A DNA stretch of 33,682 bases from contig DAHUYF010000202.1 of the NCBI GenBank assembly GCA_027315365.1, positions 1 to 33,682 of the forward strand, read 5' to 3'. The notes beneath the pieces were generated by a model that made no database searches, was not told where the DNA came from, and saw nothing but the letters and a program-made list of their open reading frames with translations. Shown one piece after another: positions 9,384-17,897 of this stretch (positions are counted from its first letter, which is position 1; every line of letters starts with the position of its first letter). The translations under genes were made by a program, and so were the position numbers. This stretch comes from Rhodospirillales bacterium (GTDB lineage: Bacteria; Pseudomonadota; Alphaproteobacteria; ATCC43930; CGMCC-115725).

Positions 9384-11684
9384 TTGCGGCGTAACTTGGC
9401 TGTTGCTGCGGTCTGCGTCGGGGTCGCAGGCGCTACCGGCGTGGTAATCTTGCCGACGCGGCAAAGCGCCGCACAGGTGCCGTCCGGCGGCACCATCTCC
9501 GAGATCCGCATCGAAGGCATGCAGCGCGTCGAGCCGGAGACGGTGCGCTCCTACCTGCAGGTGCAGCCGGGCGACGCATTCGATTCCGACCGGATCGACA
9601 AATCGCTCAAGAGCCTGTTCGCCACCGGCCTTTTCGCCGATGTGACGCTGCGCCGCGACGGCAATGCGCTGATCGTGCACGTGGTGGAAAATCCGGTCAT
9701 CAACCGCATCGCTTTCGAGGGCAACAAGAAGCTCAGCGACGACACGCTCAATCAGGAGATCCAGCTCAAGCCGCGCACCGTCTATACCCGTGCCAAGGTG
9801 CAGAGCGACGTGAAGCGCATCCTCGACCTTTACCGGCGCAACAGCCGCTTTGCCGCGCGCGTCGAACCCAAGATCATTCCACTGGAGCAGAACCGCGTCG
9901 ATCTCGTTTACGAGATTGACGAAGGCCCGACCACCGGCATCCGCAGCATCAACTTCGTCGGCAATCGCCTGTTCACCGCCGACCGGCTGCGCCAAGTCAT
10001 CCAGACCAAGGAATCCCGCTGGTACCGCTTCTTCAGCAGCGACGACAATTACGACCCCGATCGGCTGACCTACGACCGCGAGTTGCTGCGCAAATTCTAT
10101 CTGTCCGAAGGCTATGCCGATTTTCGCGTCGTCTCCGCCGTGGCCGAACTGACGCCGCAGCGCGACGGCTTCTTCATTACCTTCACCATCGAGGAAGGCG
10201 AGCGCTACAAATTCGGCAAGATCGACGTGACCAGCGCGCTCAAGGACGTCACAGCCGCCATGCTCAAGCCGCTGGTGACCGTGCACGAGGACGAGTGGTA
10301 CAACGCCGACAAGATCGACAACACGATAAAGGCGCTCACCGACGCGGCGGGTAATCGCGGTTATGCCTTCGTCAACATCGAGCCGCGCGTCCAGCGCAAC
10401 GGCCAGGCGCACACCATCGACGTCACCTTCGACGTCAAGGAGGGGCCGCGCGTCTATGTCGAGCGCATCGACATTACCGGCAACCAGCGTACGCTCGACA
10501 AGGTGATCCGGCGCGAGTTCCGGCTGATGGAGGGCGACGCGTTCAACACGTCGCGGATGCAGCGCTCGGAGCAGCGCATCAAGAACCTCGGCTACTTCAA
10601 GAAGGTCGACATCACCAACAATCCCGGCAGCGCGCCGGACAAGACCGTGATCAACGTCAACGTCGAGGAGCAGTCGACCGGCCAGTTCTCGGTCGGCGCC
10701 GGGTTCTCGACCTTGATGGGCATCCTGGGCGACGTCACCATCAGCGAGAGCAATCTCGCGGGGACCGGCCAGGATCTGCGCATCAACGCCATTGTCGCGC
10801 AATACGACGACCAGGTGGATCTGAGCTTTACCGAGCCCTATTTCCTCGATCGCAATCTCGCCGCCGGCTTCGACCTCTTCGTGATCAACCAGAACAACGC
10901 GCTGATGGGATCCTACCTGCCGTACAATCAGTTCAGCTACGGCGGCACGCTGCGTCTGGGCTATCAGATCACCGAGTCGCTGCGCCAGACGCTCAAATAC
11001 ACGCTGCGCCAGGACACCATCAACAATGTCCTGTCCTTCGCCTCGCGCTTCATCCAGGAGGAGGCGGGCACGCGCAACACCTCCTCGATTGGCCAGGTGC
11101 TGCTTTACGACAAGCGCGACAATCGGCTCGATCCGACGACGGGCTACTTCGCGCAACTCTCCACCGACCTCGCCGGGCTGGGCGGCGACGTGCGCTACGG
11201 TCGCGCGGTCGTCGCCGGCGGCACCTATTATGGCTGGGCGCCCTACTACGTGCTGAGCCTCACCGGTGAGGGCGGCATTATCCAGGGTATCGACATGGGC
11301 GTGCTCATCGAGGACCGCTTCTTCGTCGGCGGCGACAATCTGCGCGGTTTCAAGATCGGCGGCATCGGTCCGCGCGATCTCCAGACCAACGATACGCTGG
11401 GCGGCAACATCTACTATATCGGCAGCCTGCAGCAGAGCTTCCCGATCGGCCTGCCGCCGGAACTCGGCTTCAGCGCGCATGTCTTCAGCGATTTCGGTAC
11501 CCTCTACGGCATCAACGATGTCGGCAATATCGGCAATTCTAATTCAATCCGCGTTTCCGCCGGCACCGGCTTCTCCTGGAAGTCGCCGATGGGGCCCATC
11601 CGCGTCGACATCGCCCGCCCGGTGATTCGTCAGTACTATGACAAATCGTTGACGCTCAACGTCAATTTTGGCACGAGGTTCTGA
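9384..11684 (+). CDS. bamA: Outer membrane protein assembly factor BamA
   Basis: The core of the BAM machine that inserts beta-barrel proteins in the outer membrane; 766 residues. A signal peptide is seen at residues 1-30, with cleavage likely at SAA-Q. Five POTRA domains occupy about 35-425 (the first begins ISEIRIEGMQRVE), and a 16-strand barrel follows. The barrel-lid motif is present as NLRGF, and the chain ends in phenylalanine (NFGTRF), the outer-membrane signal. The start is TTG at 9384 after GGGGGG: no ATG or GTG exists in frame between the upstream stop and the signal peptide. The stop overlaps the next start (TGATG), so skp is translationally coupled. Confidence 0.96.
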   Translation: MRRNLAVAAVCVGVAGATGVVILPTRQSAAQVPSGGTISEIRIEGMQRVEPETVRSYLQVQPGDAFDSDRIDKSLKSLFATGLFADVTLRRDGNALIVHVVENPVINRIAFEGNKKLSDDTLNQEIQLKPRTVYTRAKVQSDVKRILDLYRRNSRFAARVEPKIIPLEQNRVDLVYEIDEGPTTGIRSINFVGNRLFTADRLRQVIQTKESRWYRFFSSDDNYDPDRLTYDRELLRKFYLSEGYADFRVVSAVAELTPQRDGFFITFTIEEGERYKFGKIDVTSALKDVTAAMLKPLVTVHEDEWYNADKIDNTIKALTDAAGNRGYAFVNIEPRVQRNGQAHTIDVTFDVKEGPRVYVERIDITGNQRTLDKVIRREFRLMEGDAFNTSRMQRSEQRIKNLGYFKKVDITNNPGSAPDKTVINVNVEEQSTGQFSVGAGFSTLMGILGDVTISESNLAGTGQDLRINAIVAQYDDQVDLSFTEPYFLDRNLAAGFDLFVINQNNALMGSYLPYNQFSYGGTLRLGYQITESLRQTLKYTLRQDTINNVLSFASRFIQEEAGTRNTSSIGQVLLYDKRDNRLDPTTGYFAQLSTDLAGLGGDVRYGRAVVAGGTYYGWAPYYVLSLTGEGGIIQGIDMGVLIEDRFFVGGDNLRGFKIGGIGPRDLQTNDTLGGNIYYIGSLQQSFPIGLPPELGFSAHVFSDFGTLYGINDVGNIGNSNSIRVSAGTGFSWKSPMGPIRVDIARPVIRQYYDKSLTLNVNFGTRF

Positions 11685-12286
11685 TGCTCCCGGTCCTGCG
11701 CCGCCGGCCCCTCGGTGCGCTGTTCCTGATTGCCGCCGCATTCGCAGCGACCCCGCTGGCGGCGGCGCAGCCGGCGCCCCCGGCGCCGGTGATCCTGATC
11801 GTCGACATGCAGCAGATCCTGCAGGAGGCCAAGGCGGCCAAGGAAGTCCAGGCGGTGCTCAGTCAGCGCTACAGCGCCTATTCCAAGGAGGTGGCGCAGC
11901 AGGAGGACGAGCTGCAGAAGGGGGGCGCCGAGCTCGAGCGCCAACGTACGGCGCTGGCGCCCGACGTCTACACCGCGCGCGCGCGCGACCTGCAGCAACG
12001 CTATGACGAACTCGGCAAGAAGGTGCAGTCCAAGCGCCAGGCGCTGCAGCAAAGCCTCAACGACGCCATGGGCAAGGTCCGCGCCGCCGCGCTCGAGGTG
12101 CTGGCCGAGATCAGCAAGGAACGGCGCGCCACGCTGGTGCTAGAGAAGCAGGCCGTGGTGTACGAGGCCGAGGGCATGGATATCAGCGCCGACGCCATTC
12201 AGCGTCTCGACAAGAAGCTGCCCTCGGTGCAAATCAACCTTCCCGGCGTCGAGGGCGCCAGCCCCCCGCCGCCGGCGAAAAATTAG
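11684..12286 (+). CDS. skp: Periplasmic chaperone Skp/OmpH
   Basis: A 200-residue secreted chaperone that carries unfolded outer-membrane proteins to BamA. It has a signal peptide of about 28 residues (cleavage near LAAA-Q) and a short beta segment with [16 protein letters not shown], typical of OmpH-family starts. Long charged helices follow (about 60-165), rich in Glu, Gln, Lys and Arg, which form the jellyfish-like arms of the trimer. The end returns to the core (SVQINLPG). The ATG overlaps the bamA stop by one base. The order bamA-skp-lpxD is the standard proteobacterial arrangement. Confidence 0.93.
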   Translation: MLPVLRRRPLGALFLIAAAFAATPLAAAQPAPPAPVILIVDMQQILQEAKAAKEVQAVLSQRYSAYSKEVAQQEDELQKGGAELERQRTALAPDVYTARARDLQQRYDELGKKVQSKRQALQQSLNDAMGKVRAAALEVLAEISKERRATLVLEKQAVVYEAEGMDISADAIQRLDKKLPSVQINLPGVEGASPPPPAKN

Positions 12287-12297
12287 GCGGAGGCGTC

Positions 12298-13320
12298 ATG
12301 GCGGATCCGCGCTTCTTCAGCGTCGCCGGTCCCTTCAACGCGGCCGAGATGGCGCGCCGCAGCGGGGCGGTCATCGCCGGCGCCGCCCGGGCGGACCTGT
12401 TGCTGCGCGACGTGGCGCCGCTCGACACGGCGGGGCCCGATCAGCTGAGCTGGCTGGACAACCGCAAATACCTCGCGCAGTTCCGTACCACCGGCGCCGG
12501 CGCCGTCTTCGTCCAGCCCGGGCTGGCCGGACAGGCGCCGCCCGGCGTCACCTTGCTGCTGACCGAGCAGCCCTACCGCGCCTATGCCGTGGCCGCCCAG
12601 GCCTTCTACCCCGAGCCGCCGCCGGTGCCCGGCATCGCGCCGGGAGCGGTGGTCGATCCGTCGGCGCGGCTGGGCGAGGGCACCGCCGTCGAGGCCAACG
12701 CGGTGATCGGCGCCGGGGTCGAGATCGGCAGGCGCTGCCTGATCGGCGCCAACAGCGTCATCGGCGCCGCTTCGGTGCTGGGCGATGATGTGCGGGTGGG
12801 CGCCAACGTCAGCATCAGCCATGCGCTGATCGGGGCGCGCGTGCGGCTCTATCCCGGCGTCCGCATCGGCCAGGACGGGTTCGGCTTCGCCCTCGATCCC
12901 AAGGGCCATGTGAAAGTCCCCCAGCTCGGCCGGGTGATCATCGGCGACGATGTCGAGATCGGCGCCAACAGCACCGTCGACCGCGGCGCCGGGCCGGACA
13001 CGGTGATCGGTGCCGGTACCATGATTGATAATCTGGTGCAAATTGGGCACAACGTGAAGATCGGGCGCGGCTGCGTGCTGGTCGCCCAGGCAGGGATTGC
13101 CGGCAGCACCCGGCTGGGCGATCATGTCATGATGGGCGCCCAGAGCGGGATGATCGGTCACCTCGTCATCGGCAGCGGGGCCCGCATCGCCGGCCAGTCG
13201 GGCGTCATGCGCGATATCGGGCCGGGCGAGAGCGTGATGGGCTATCCCGCGTCGCCCATCAAGGAGTTCTTCCGCCAGCACGCGACCCTGCTGCGTCTGG
13301 CGAAAAGGAAGAGTGAATAG
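12298..13320 (+). CDS. lpxD: UDP-3-O-acylglucosamine N-acyltransferase
   Basis: The third lipid A enzyme, 340 residues. It adds a 3-hydroxyacyl chain from acyl-ACP to the amine of UDP-3-O-acylglucosamine. The N-terminal uridine-binding domain (about 1-100, [14 protein letters not shown]) is followed by a left-handed beta helix built of hexapeptide repeats (about 105-310). The catalytic histidine is in [11 protein letters not shown]-terminal helix for ACP binding follows ([16 protein letters not shown]). The start ATG is 11 bases after skp. The stop TAG lies one base before the preferred fabZ start. Confidence 0.96.
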   Translation: MADPRFFSVAGPFNAAEMARRSGAVIAGAARADLLLRDVAPLDTAGPDQLSWLDNRKYLAQFRTTGAGAVFVQPGLAGQAPPGVTLLLTEQPYRAYAVAAQAFYPEPPPVPGIAPGAVVDPSARLGEGTAVEANAVIGAGVEIGRRCLIGANSVIGAASVLGDDVRVGANVSISHALIGARVRLYPGVRIGQDGFGFALDPKGHVKVPQLGRVIIGDDVEIGANSTVDRGAGPDTVIGAGTMIDNLVQIGHNVKIGRGCVLVAQAGIAGSTRLGDHVMMGAQSGMIGHLVIGSGARIAGQSGVMRDIGPGESVMGYPASPIKEFFRQHATLLRLAKRKSE

Positions 13321-13321
13321 G

Positions 13322-13786
13322 ATGGATACGACGCAGCCGGGCGTCACTGCCGAGATCGACATTCAGCGGATCATGCAGCTGATCCCGCACCGCCATCCCT
13401 TTCTGCTGATCGACCGGGTGGTGGAGGTGGTCAACGGCGAGAGCGCGGTCGGCATCAAGAACGTGTCGATCAACGAGAGCTATTTCCAGGGGCATTTCCC
13501 GCGGCACCCGGTGATGCCCGGCGTGCTGATGATCGAGGCCATGGCGCAGACCGCGGCAGTGCTGGTGGTGCACACGCTGGGGCCGGATTCGGAGGGCAAG
13601 CTGGTTTATTTCATGAGTGTCGACAATGCGCGATTCCGCAACCCGGTGTTTCCCGGCGATCAGCTGCGGGTGAAGGTGGTGCGCAAGCAGAACCGCGGCA
13701 ATGTCTGGAAGTTCGACGGTCAGGCGCTGGTGAACGACAAGGTCATGGCCGAGGCGACCTTCGCCGCCATGATCCGAGGCAGCTGA
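13322..13786 (+). CDS. fabZ: 3-hydroxyacyl-[acyl-carrier-protein] dehydratase FabZ
   Basis: A hot-dog fold dehydratase of fatty acid synthesis, 154 residues. The hallmark regions are PHRHPFLLIDRV, the catalytic histidine in GHFPRHPVMPG and the catalytic glutamate in MIEAMAQ. ATG 13322 is preferred: AGGA at 13306-13309 is about 12 bases upstream, while the in-frame GTG at 13313 would sit almost on it and overlap lpxD. FabZ uses the same 3-hydroxyacyl-ACP pool as LpxA and LpxD, and its place between them is the classic arrangement that links membrane and LPS lipid supply. Confidence 0.97.
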   Translation: MDTTQPGVTAEIDIQRIMQLIPHRHPFLLIDRVVEVVNGESAVGIKNVSINESYFQGHFPRHPVMPGVLMIEAMAQTAAVLVVHTLGPDSEGKLVYFMSVDNARFRNPVFPGDQLRVKVVRKQNRGNVWKFDGQALVNDKVMAEATFAAMIRGS

Positions 13787-13789
13787 GCC

Positions 13790-14590
13790 GTGGCCGAGAT
13801 CCATCCGACGGCCATCATCGAGCCCGGCGCCGAGATCGCGGCCAGCGCCCGCATCGGGCCCTATTGCCATGTCGGGCCCAAGGTCGCGCTCGGCGAGGAG
13901 GTCGAACTCCTGTCCCATGTCGTCGTCGCCGGTCGCACCAGAATTGGCGCAGGGACGCGCATCTTCCCTTTCGCCTCGATCGGTCACCGGCCGCAGGACC
14001 TGAAGTATGCCGGCGAGGATTCGGCGCTGATCATCGGCAAACGCAACACGATCCGCGAGCACGTCACCATGAATCCCGGCACCGCCGGCGGCGGCATGGT
14101 GACGCGCGTGGGCGATGACTGCCTGTTCATGGCCAGCGCGCATGTCGCGCATGATTGCCTGCTTGGCGACCATGTCATCATGGCCAACAACGCCACGCTG
14201 GCCGGGCATGTGGTGGTCGGCGACTTCACCTTCTTCGGCGGGCTCTCCGCGGTGCATCAATTCGTGCGCGTCGGCGCGCATGCCATGATCGGCGGGCTTA
14301 CCGGCGTCGAGCGCGATATCATTCCCTACGGCTCGGTGATCGGCGATCGCGCGCGGCTCATCGGGCTCAACATCGTTGGCTTGCAGCGCCGGGGTTTTTC
14401 GCGCGAGGACATACAGGCGCTGCGCGCCGCCTACCAGATGCTGTTCGAGGACGGCAACGGCACGCTCGCCGAGCGCGTCGAGGTGGTGGCGGCGCGCCAC
14501 GGCGAGGTAAAGCCGGTGCGCGACGTCGTCGACTTCATCCGCGCCGACAATGCGCGCGGCCTCGTCCAGCCCAAGCTCAATGGCGGCTAA
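13790..14590 (+). CDS. lpxA: UDP-N-acetylglucosamine O-acyltransferase
   Basis: The first lipid A enzyme, 266 residues, which transfers a 3-hydroxyacyl chain to the 3-OH of UDP-GlcNAc. It is a left-handed beta helix of hexapeptide repeats beginning at once (IHPTAIIEPGAEI), with the catalytic histidine at about 121 in ASAHVAHDC and a C-terminal helical domain (FSREDIQALRAAYQ). The start codon is GTG at 13790, three bases after the fabZ stop; no ATG would preserve the first repeat. Its end overlaps lpxI by 11 bases. Confidence 0.96.
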   Translation: MAEIHPTAIIEPGAEIAASARIGPYCHVGPKVALGEEVELLSHVVVAGRTRIGAGTRIFPFASIGHRPQDLKYAGEDSALIIGKRNTIREHVTMNPGTAGGGMVTRVGDDCLFMASAHVAHDCLLGDHVIMANNATLAGHVVVGDFTFFGGLSAVHQFVRVGAHAMIGGLTGVERDIIPYGSVIGDRARLIGLNIVGLQRRGFSREDIQALRAAYQMLFEDGNGTLAERVEVVAARHGEVKPVRDVVDFIRADNARGLVQPKLNGG

Positions 14591-15401
14591 GCTCGGCATT
14601 CTCGCCGGTGCCGGCGAGCTGCCGTTGCGCGTCATCGAGGCCTGCCGCGCCGCCGAGCGGCCGTTTTTCGTGCTCGCCTTCGAGGGCTCGGCCGATCCCG
14701 CTCTCGTGGCCGACGTCCCGCATGCCTGGGTGCGCGTCGGCGCCGCCGGCGAAGGGTTGCGCCTGCTGCGCGAAAACGGCGTCGAGGAGCTGGTGATGGC
14801 GGGCGCGGTGCGACGCCCCTCGCTGCTCCAGCTTCGGCCGGATTGGCGGACCGCCAAATTCTTCGCCCGCGTCAGTTATCGCGCGCTCGGCGACGACGGT
14901 CTGCTGCGCTCGGTCATCCGCGAGCTCGAGGAGGCGGAGGGCTTCCGCGTCGTCGGCGCCGACAGCCTGCTCGGCCCGGCGCTGGCGCCGCAGGGTGCTC
15001 TCGGCCGGCTGGCGCCCGACGAGGCGGCGCAACAGGACATCGCGCTCGGTTTCCGCATCGTACGGGCTCTGGGGGCGCTCGATATCGGCCAGGCTGCGGT
15101 GGTGCAGCAGGGTCTGGTGCTCGGCCTCGAAGCGATCGAAGGAACCGATGCGCTGATCGATCGCTGCGGCGCACTGCGCCGGGAAGGGCCGGGCGGCGTT
15201 CTGGTCAAGGGGATGAAGCCGGGGCAGGAGCGCCGCGCCGATCTCCCCACCATCGGACCGCACACCGTGGCGCGGGCGCAGGCCGCCGGCCTCGGCGGCA
15301 TCGCGGTCGAAGCCGGGGCGACCCTCGTTCTCGACCGCGCCGCGACGGTCGCCGCCGCCGACCGTGCCGGGCTGTTTCTCGTCGGCGTCGTGCCGCCATG
15401 A
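14580..15401 (+). CDS. lpxI: UDP-2,3-diacylglucosamine diphosphatase LpxI
   Basis: The alphaproteobacterial replacement for LpxH, 273 residues, hydrolysing UDP-2,3-diacylglucosamine to lipid X. Family features are the start KLGILAGAGELPLRVIEACR, the middle AGAVRRPSLLQLRPDW, the DSLLGPALAP stretch, and the C-terminal GPGGVLVKGMKPGQERRADLPTIG. ATG 14580 is chosen because it starts the conserved N-terminus directly; an upstream in-frame ATG at 14550 adds a serine-rich piece lying inside lpxA. It ends in a 4-base ATGA overlap with lpxB. Confidence 0.95.
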   Translation: MAAKLGILAGAGELPLRVIEACRAAERPFFVLAFEGSADPALVADVPHAWVRVGAAGEGLRLLRENGVEELVMAGAVRRPSLLQLRPDWRTAKFFARVSYRALGDDGLLRSVIRELEEAEGFRVVGADSLLGPALAPQGALGRLAPDEAAQQDIALGFRIVRALGALDIGQAAVVQQGLVLGLEAIEGTDALIDRCGALRREGPGGVLVKGMKPGQERRADLPTIGPHTVARAQAAGLGGIAVEAGATLVLDRAATVAAADRAGLFLVGVVPP

Positions 15402-16594
15402 CCGCCGAGGCGCCGCTGCTCTACCTGATCGCCGGCGAGCCCTCGGGCGATGCCTTGGGCGGCCGGCTGATGGCGGCGCTCAAGGAGCGCAGCGGCGGCC
15501 CGCTGCGCTTCGCCGGCATCGGCGGCGAGCGCATGGCGGAGCAGGGGCTGGTGAGCCTGGTGCCACTGCAGGAGCTCGCCCATATGGGGGTGGTCGAGGT
15601 GCTGCCGCGGGCGCGCCTCATCTTGAGGCGCGTCAAGGAAACCGTCGCCGACATCCGCCGGCTGAAGCCCGCGGCGGTCGTCACCATCGACAGCTCCGGC
15701 TTCACCTGGCGCGTGGCGCAGCGGCTGCGGCAAGGCGGCGAGACGGCGCTGCCGCTCATCCACTATGTCGCGCCGATGGTCTGGGCCTGGCGCGCCGGGC
15801 GGGCGAGGCGCATGGCGCGCTGGTACGACCATCTCCTGGTGCTGCTGCCCTTCGAGCCGCCCTATTTCGCCAAGGTCGGGCTCGCCTGCAGCTACGTCGG
15901 CCATCCCGTGGTCGAAAGCGGTGCCGATCGCGGCGATGGGCCGGGCTTCCGCCGCCGCCATGCCATCCCCCCCGAGGCGCCGCTGCTGGCGGTGCTGCCG
16001 GGGAGCCGGCGCGGCGAGGTCGGGCGGCTGCTGCCGCCCTTTGCCGGCGCGGTCGAGCGCCTGGCGCGGCGGCATCCCGATCTGCGGCTGGTGGTGCCGG
16101 TGACCGAGACGGTGGCCGCCCCGGTGGCGGCGGCGGTTGCCGGCTGGGCGGCTCCCGTCATCCTGGTGCGCGGCGAGCGCGAGAAATACGACGCCTTCGC
16201 CGCCAGCAACGCGGCCATGGCCGCCTCGGGCACGGTGGCGCTGGAGCTGGCGCTTGCCGGCGTGCCGGCGCTCGTCGCCTACCGCCTCAACCCATTGACC
16301 CATGCGCTGGTGCGGCGCATCGTCAAGATCGACTATGCTCATCTGCTCAACCTGATCCTGGGGCGCGAGGTGGTGCCGGAGCTGCTCCAAGAAGACTGCA
16401 CGTCGGAACGGCTGGCCGCGACGGCGGAGAGCCTGCTCGGCGACGAGGCGTACCGGCAGGCGCAGATCCAGGCCTGCCGCGAGGCGTTGAAGCAGCTCGG
16501 CCTCGGCGAGCTCTCGCCAAGCCGGCGCGCCGCCGATCTCGTGCTCTCCATCATCGCCGTGCGGCGGGGCGGCACGAGCTTCACCGCCGCCTGA
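15398..16594 (+). CDS. lpxB: Lipid-A-disaccharide synthase
   Basis: A GT-B family inner-membrane-associated enzyme, 398 residues, which joins lipid X to UDP-2,3-diacylglucosamine to form the disaccharide. The N-terminal nucleotide-binding motif is LIAGEPSGD, followed by FAGIGGERM, the conserved ELAHMGVVEVLP, HYVAPMVWAWR, YVGHPVVE, LLAVLPGSRRGEV and AASGTVALELAL. It starts inside the stop of lpxI (ATGA). It is the last gene of the lipid A block; the next gene starts 33 bases on with its own strong ribosome site and is not an envelope gene. Confidence 0.97.
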   Translation: MTAEAPLLYLIAGEPSGDALGGRLMAALKERSGGPLRFAGIGGERMAEQGLVSLVPLQELAHMGVVEVLPRARLILRRVKETVADIRRLKPAAVVTIDSSGFTWRVAQRLRQGGETALPLIHYVAPMVWAWRAGRARRMARWYDHLLVLLPFEPPYFAKVGLACSYVGHPVVESGADRGDGPGFRRRHAIPPEAPLLAVLPGSRRGEVGRLLPPFAGAVERLARRHPDLRLVVPVTETVAAPVAAAVAGWAAPVILVRGEREKYDAFAASNAAMAASGTVALELALAGVPALVAYRLNPLTHALVRRIVKIDYAHLLNLILGREVVPELLQEDCTSERLAATAESLLGDEAYRQAQIQACREALKQLGLGELSPSRRAADLVLSIIAVRRGGTSFTAA

Positions 16595-16627
16595 CGGCGC
16601 CCCACAAGATACGAAAGGAGAACCCCC

Positions 16628-17062
16628 ATGGATACGAAGACTGCCGGCAGGCCGGCTGCGTCCGTCATCGGCACGGGCCGGATGCTGCACACCATGCTCC
16701 GCGTCTTCGATCTCGCGAAATCGCTCGACTTCTACTCGCGGCTGCTGGGCATGCAGGTGCTGCGCCGGCGCGAAGTGCCGGAAGGGCGCTACACGCTGGC
16801 CTTCGTCGGCTACGGCGCCGAGGAGAGCAGCACGGTGATCGAGCTCACGCATAATTGGGACCAGAAGGAGCCCTATGCGCTCGGCACCGCCTTCGGCCAT
16901 CTCGCCATCGGCGTCGGCGACGTCTACGCTGTCTGCGACACGCTCGCCAAAGCGGGGGTGAAGATCACGCGGCCGCCCGGCCCGGTGAAGTTCGGCACCA
17001 CGGTGATCGCCTTCATCGAGGACCCCGACGGCTACAAGATCGAGTTGATCCAGCGTGACTAA
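16628..17062 (+). CDS. gloA: Lactoylglutathione lyase (glyoxalase I, VOC fold)
   Basis: A 144-residue VOC-fold enzyme that isomerises the methylglyoxal-glutathione hemithioacetal. The four metal ligands expected for glyoxalase I are present: His21 (RMLHTMLRV), Glu72 (STVIELTHNW), His91 (AFGHLAIGV) and Glu139 (GYKIELIQ), spaced as in the E. coli enzyme with a 16-17 residue N-terminal extension. The ribosome site AAAGGAG is strong. It overlaps the following hydratase-like gene by 8 bases. No signal peptide, so cytosolic. The call is firm from the motifs. Confidence 0.93.
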   Translation: MDTKTAGRPAASVIGTGRMLHTMLRVFDLAKSLDFYSRLLGMQVLRRREVPEGRYTLAFVGYGAEESSTVIELTHNWDQKEPYALGTAFGHLAIGVGDVYAVCDTLAKAGVKITRPPGPVKFGTTVIAFIEDPDGYKIELIQRD

Positions 17063-17861
17063 GACCGCAACCGGGCCGCGCCTTCTGCTCGGCATCGAAG
17101 AGCGCGGCGCCGCCGGCCGCGTCGCGCGGCTCGCCGTCGACCATCCCGGCAAGCTCAACATCCTGACGCGCGGGCTGATCGAGGAACTCGCGGAAATGGT
17201 CGAAGGGCTCGCCGGCGATGGGGGCTTGCGCGCCCTGGTGCTGACGGGGGCGGGGGAGCGCGCCTTCATCGGCGGCGCCGACATCCGCGACATGGCGGCG
17301 CTCGACGGCGCCGGCGCCGCGCCCTTCATCACCGCGCTGCACCGCGCCTGCGACGCGCTGCGCCGCCTGCCGGTGCCGGTGATCGCCCGCATCCACGGCT
17401 ATGCGCTCGGCGCCGGGCTCGAGATTGCCGCCGCCTGCGACCTGCGCATCGCCAGCGAGCATGCGCGCTTCGGCATGCCCGAGGTCAAGGTCGGCATCCC
17501 TTCGGTGATCGAGGCGGCGCTGCTGCCGAGCCTGATCGGCTGGGGCCGCACGCGCCGGCTGCTGCTTACCGCCGAGACCATCGATGCGCGTCGGGCGGAG
17601 CGATGGGGCCTCGTCGAATGGTGCGTGCCGGCAGCCCAGCTCGATGCCGCGGTGGGCGAGTTGCTCGATGCCATCCTGGCCTGCGGCGCCAACGCGATCC
17701 GGCTGCAGAAGGCGCTGATCCGCGAGTGGGAGGAGCTGCCGATGGCGCAGGCGATCGCACGCGGCATCGACAGCTTTGCCGCGGCCTTCGCCGGCGACGA
17801 ACCGCAGCGGATGATGGGCACTTTCCTGGCCAAGGCGGCGGCGCGGAAGAAGGCGCGCTGA
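17055..17861 (+). CDS. Enoyl-CoA hydratase/isomerase family protein
   Basis: A crotonase-fold protein of 268 residues, starting at GTG 17055 within the end of the glyoxalase gene. The oxyanion-hole segments are present (AFIGGADIRDM and HGYALGAGLEIAAACD). Two glutamates at the positions of the hydratase acid/base pair are also present, in GLEIAAACD and FGMPEVKVG. The usual GTIPGAGGTQ-like loop is replaced by a GIPSVIEAALLPSL loop, which marks a subfamily not typical of fatty-acid beta-oxidation. The substrate is therefore unclear; an acyl-CoA from aromatic or branched-acid breakdown is possible. Its neighbours downstream are catabolic, which fits that view but does not prove it. Confidence 0.85.
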   Translation: MTKTATGPRLLLGIEERGAAGRVARLAVDHPGKLNILTRGLIEELAEMVEGLAGDGGLRALVLTGAGERAFIGGADIRDMAALDGAGAAPFITALHRACDALRRLPVPVIARIHGYALGAGLEIAAACDLRIASEHARFGMPEVKVGIPSVIEAALLPSLIGWGRTRRLLLTAETIDARRAERWGLVEWCVPAAQLDAAVGELLDAILACGANAIRLQKALIREWEELPMAQAIARGIDSFAAAFAGDEPQRMMGTFLAKAAARKKAR

Positions 17862-17897
17862 GCCGCGACGAACACGAACCGGGAAAGGACCATCGCG

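Noticed and set aside
9174-11480. A 768-codon open frame on the minus strand opposite bamA
   Set aside because: It lies entirely opposite bamA and the end of rseP, which have clear motifs, and its composition is the complement of their codon pattern. High-GC coding DNA often leaves such long antisense frames open.
13313-13321. GTG 13313 as the fabZ start
   Set aside because: It would overlap lpxD and sit within four bases of the only ribosome site; ATG 13322 gives the usual N-terminus.
14876-17392. An 838-codon open frame on the minus strand opposite lpxI, lpxB and gloA
   Set aside because: It runs opposite genes with secure identity and shows no domain of its own.
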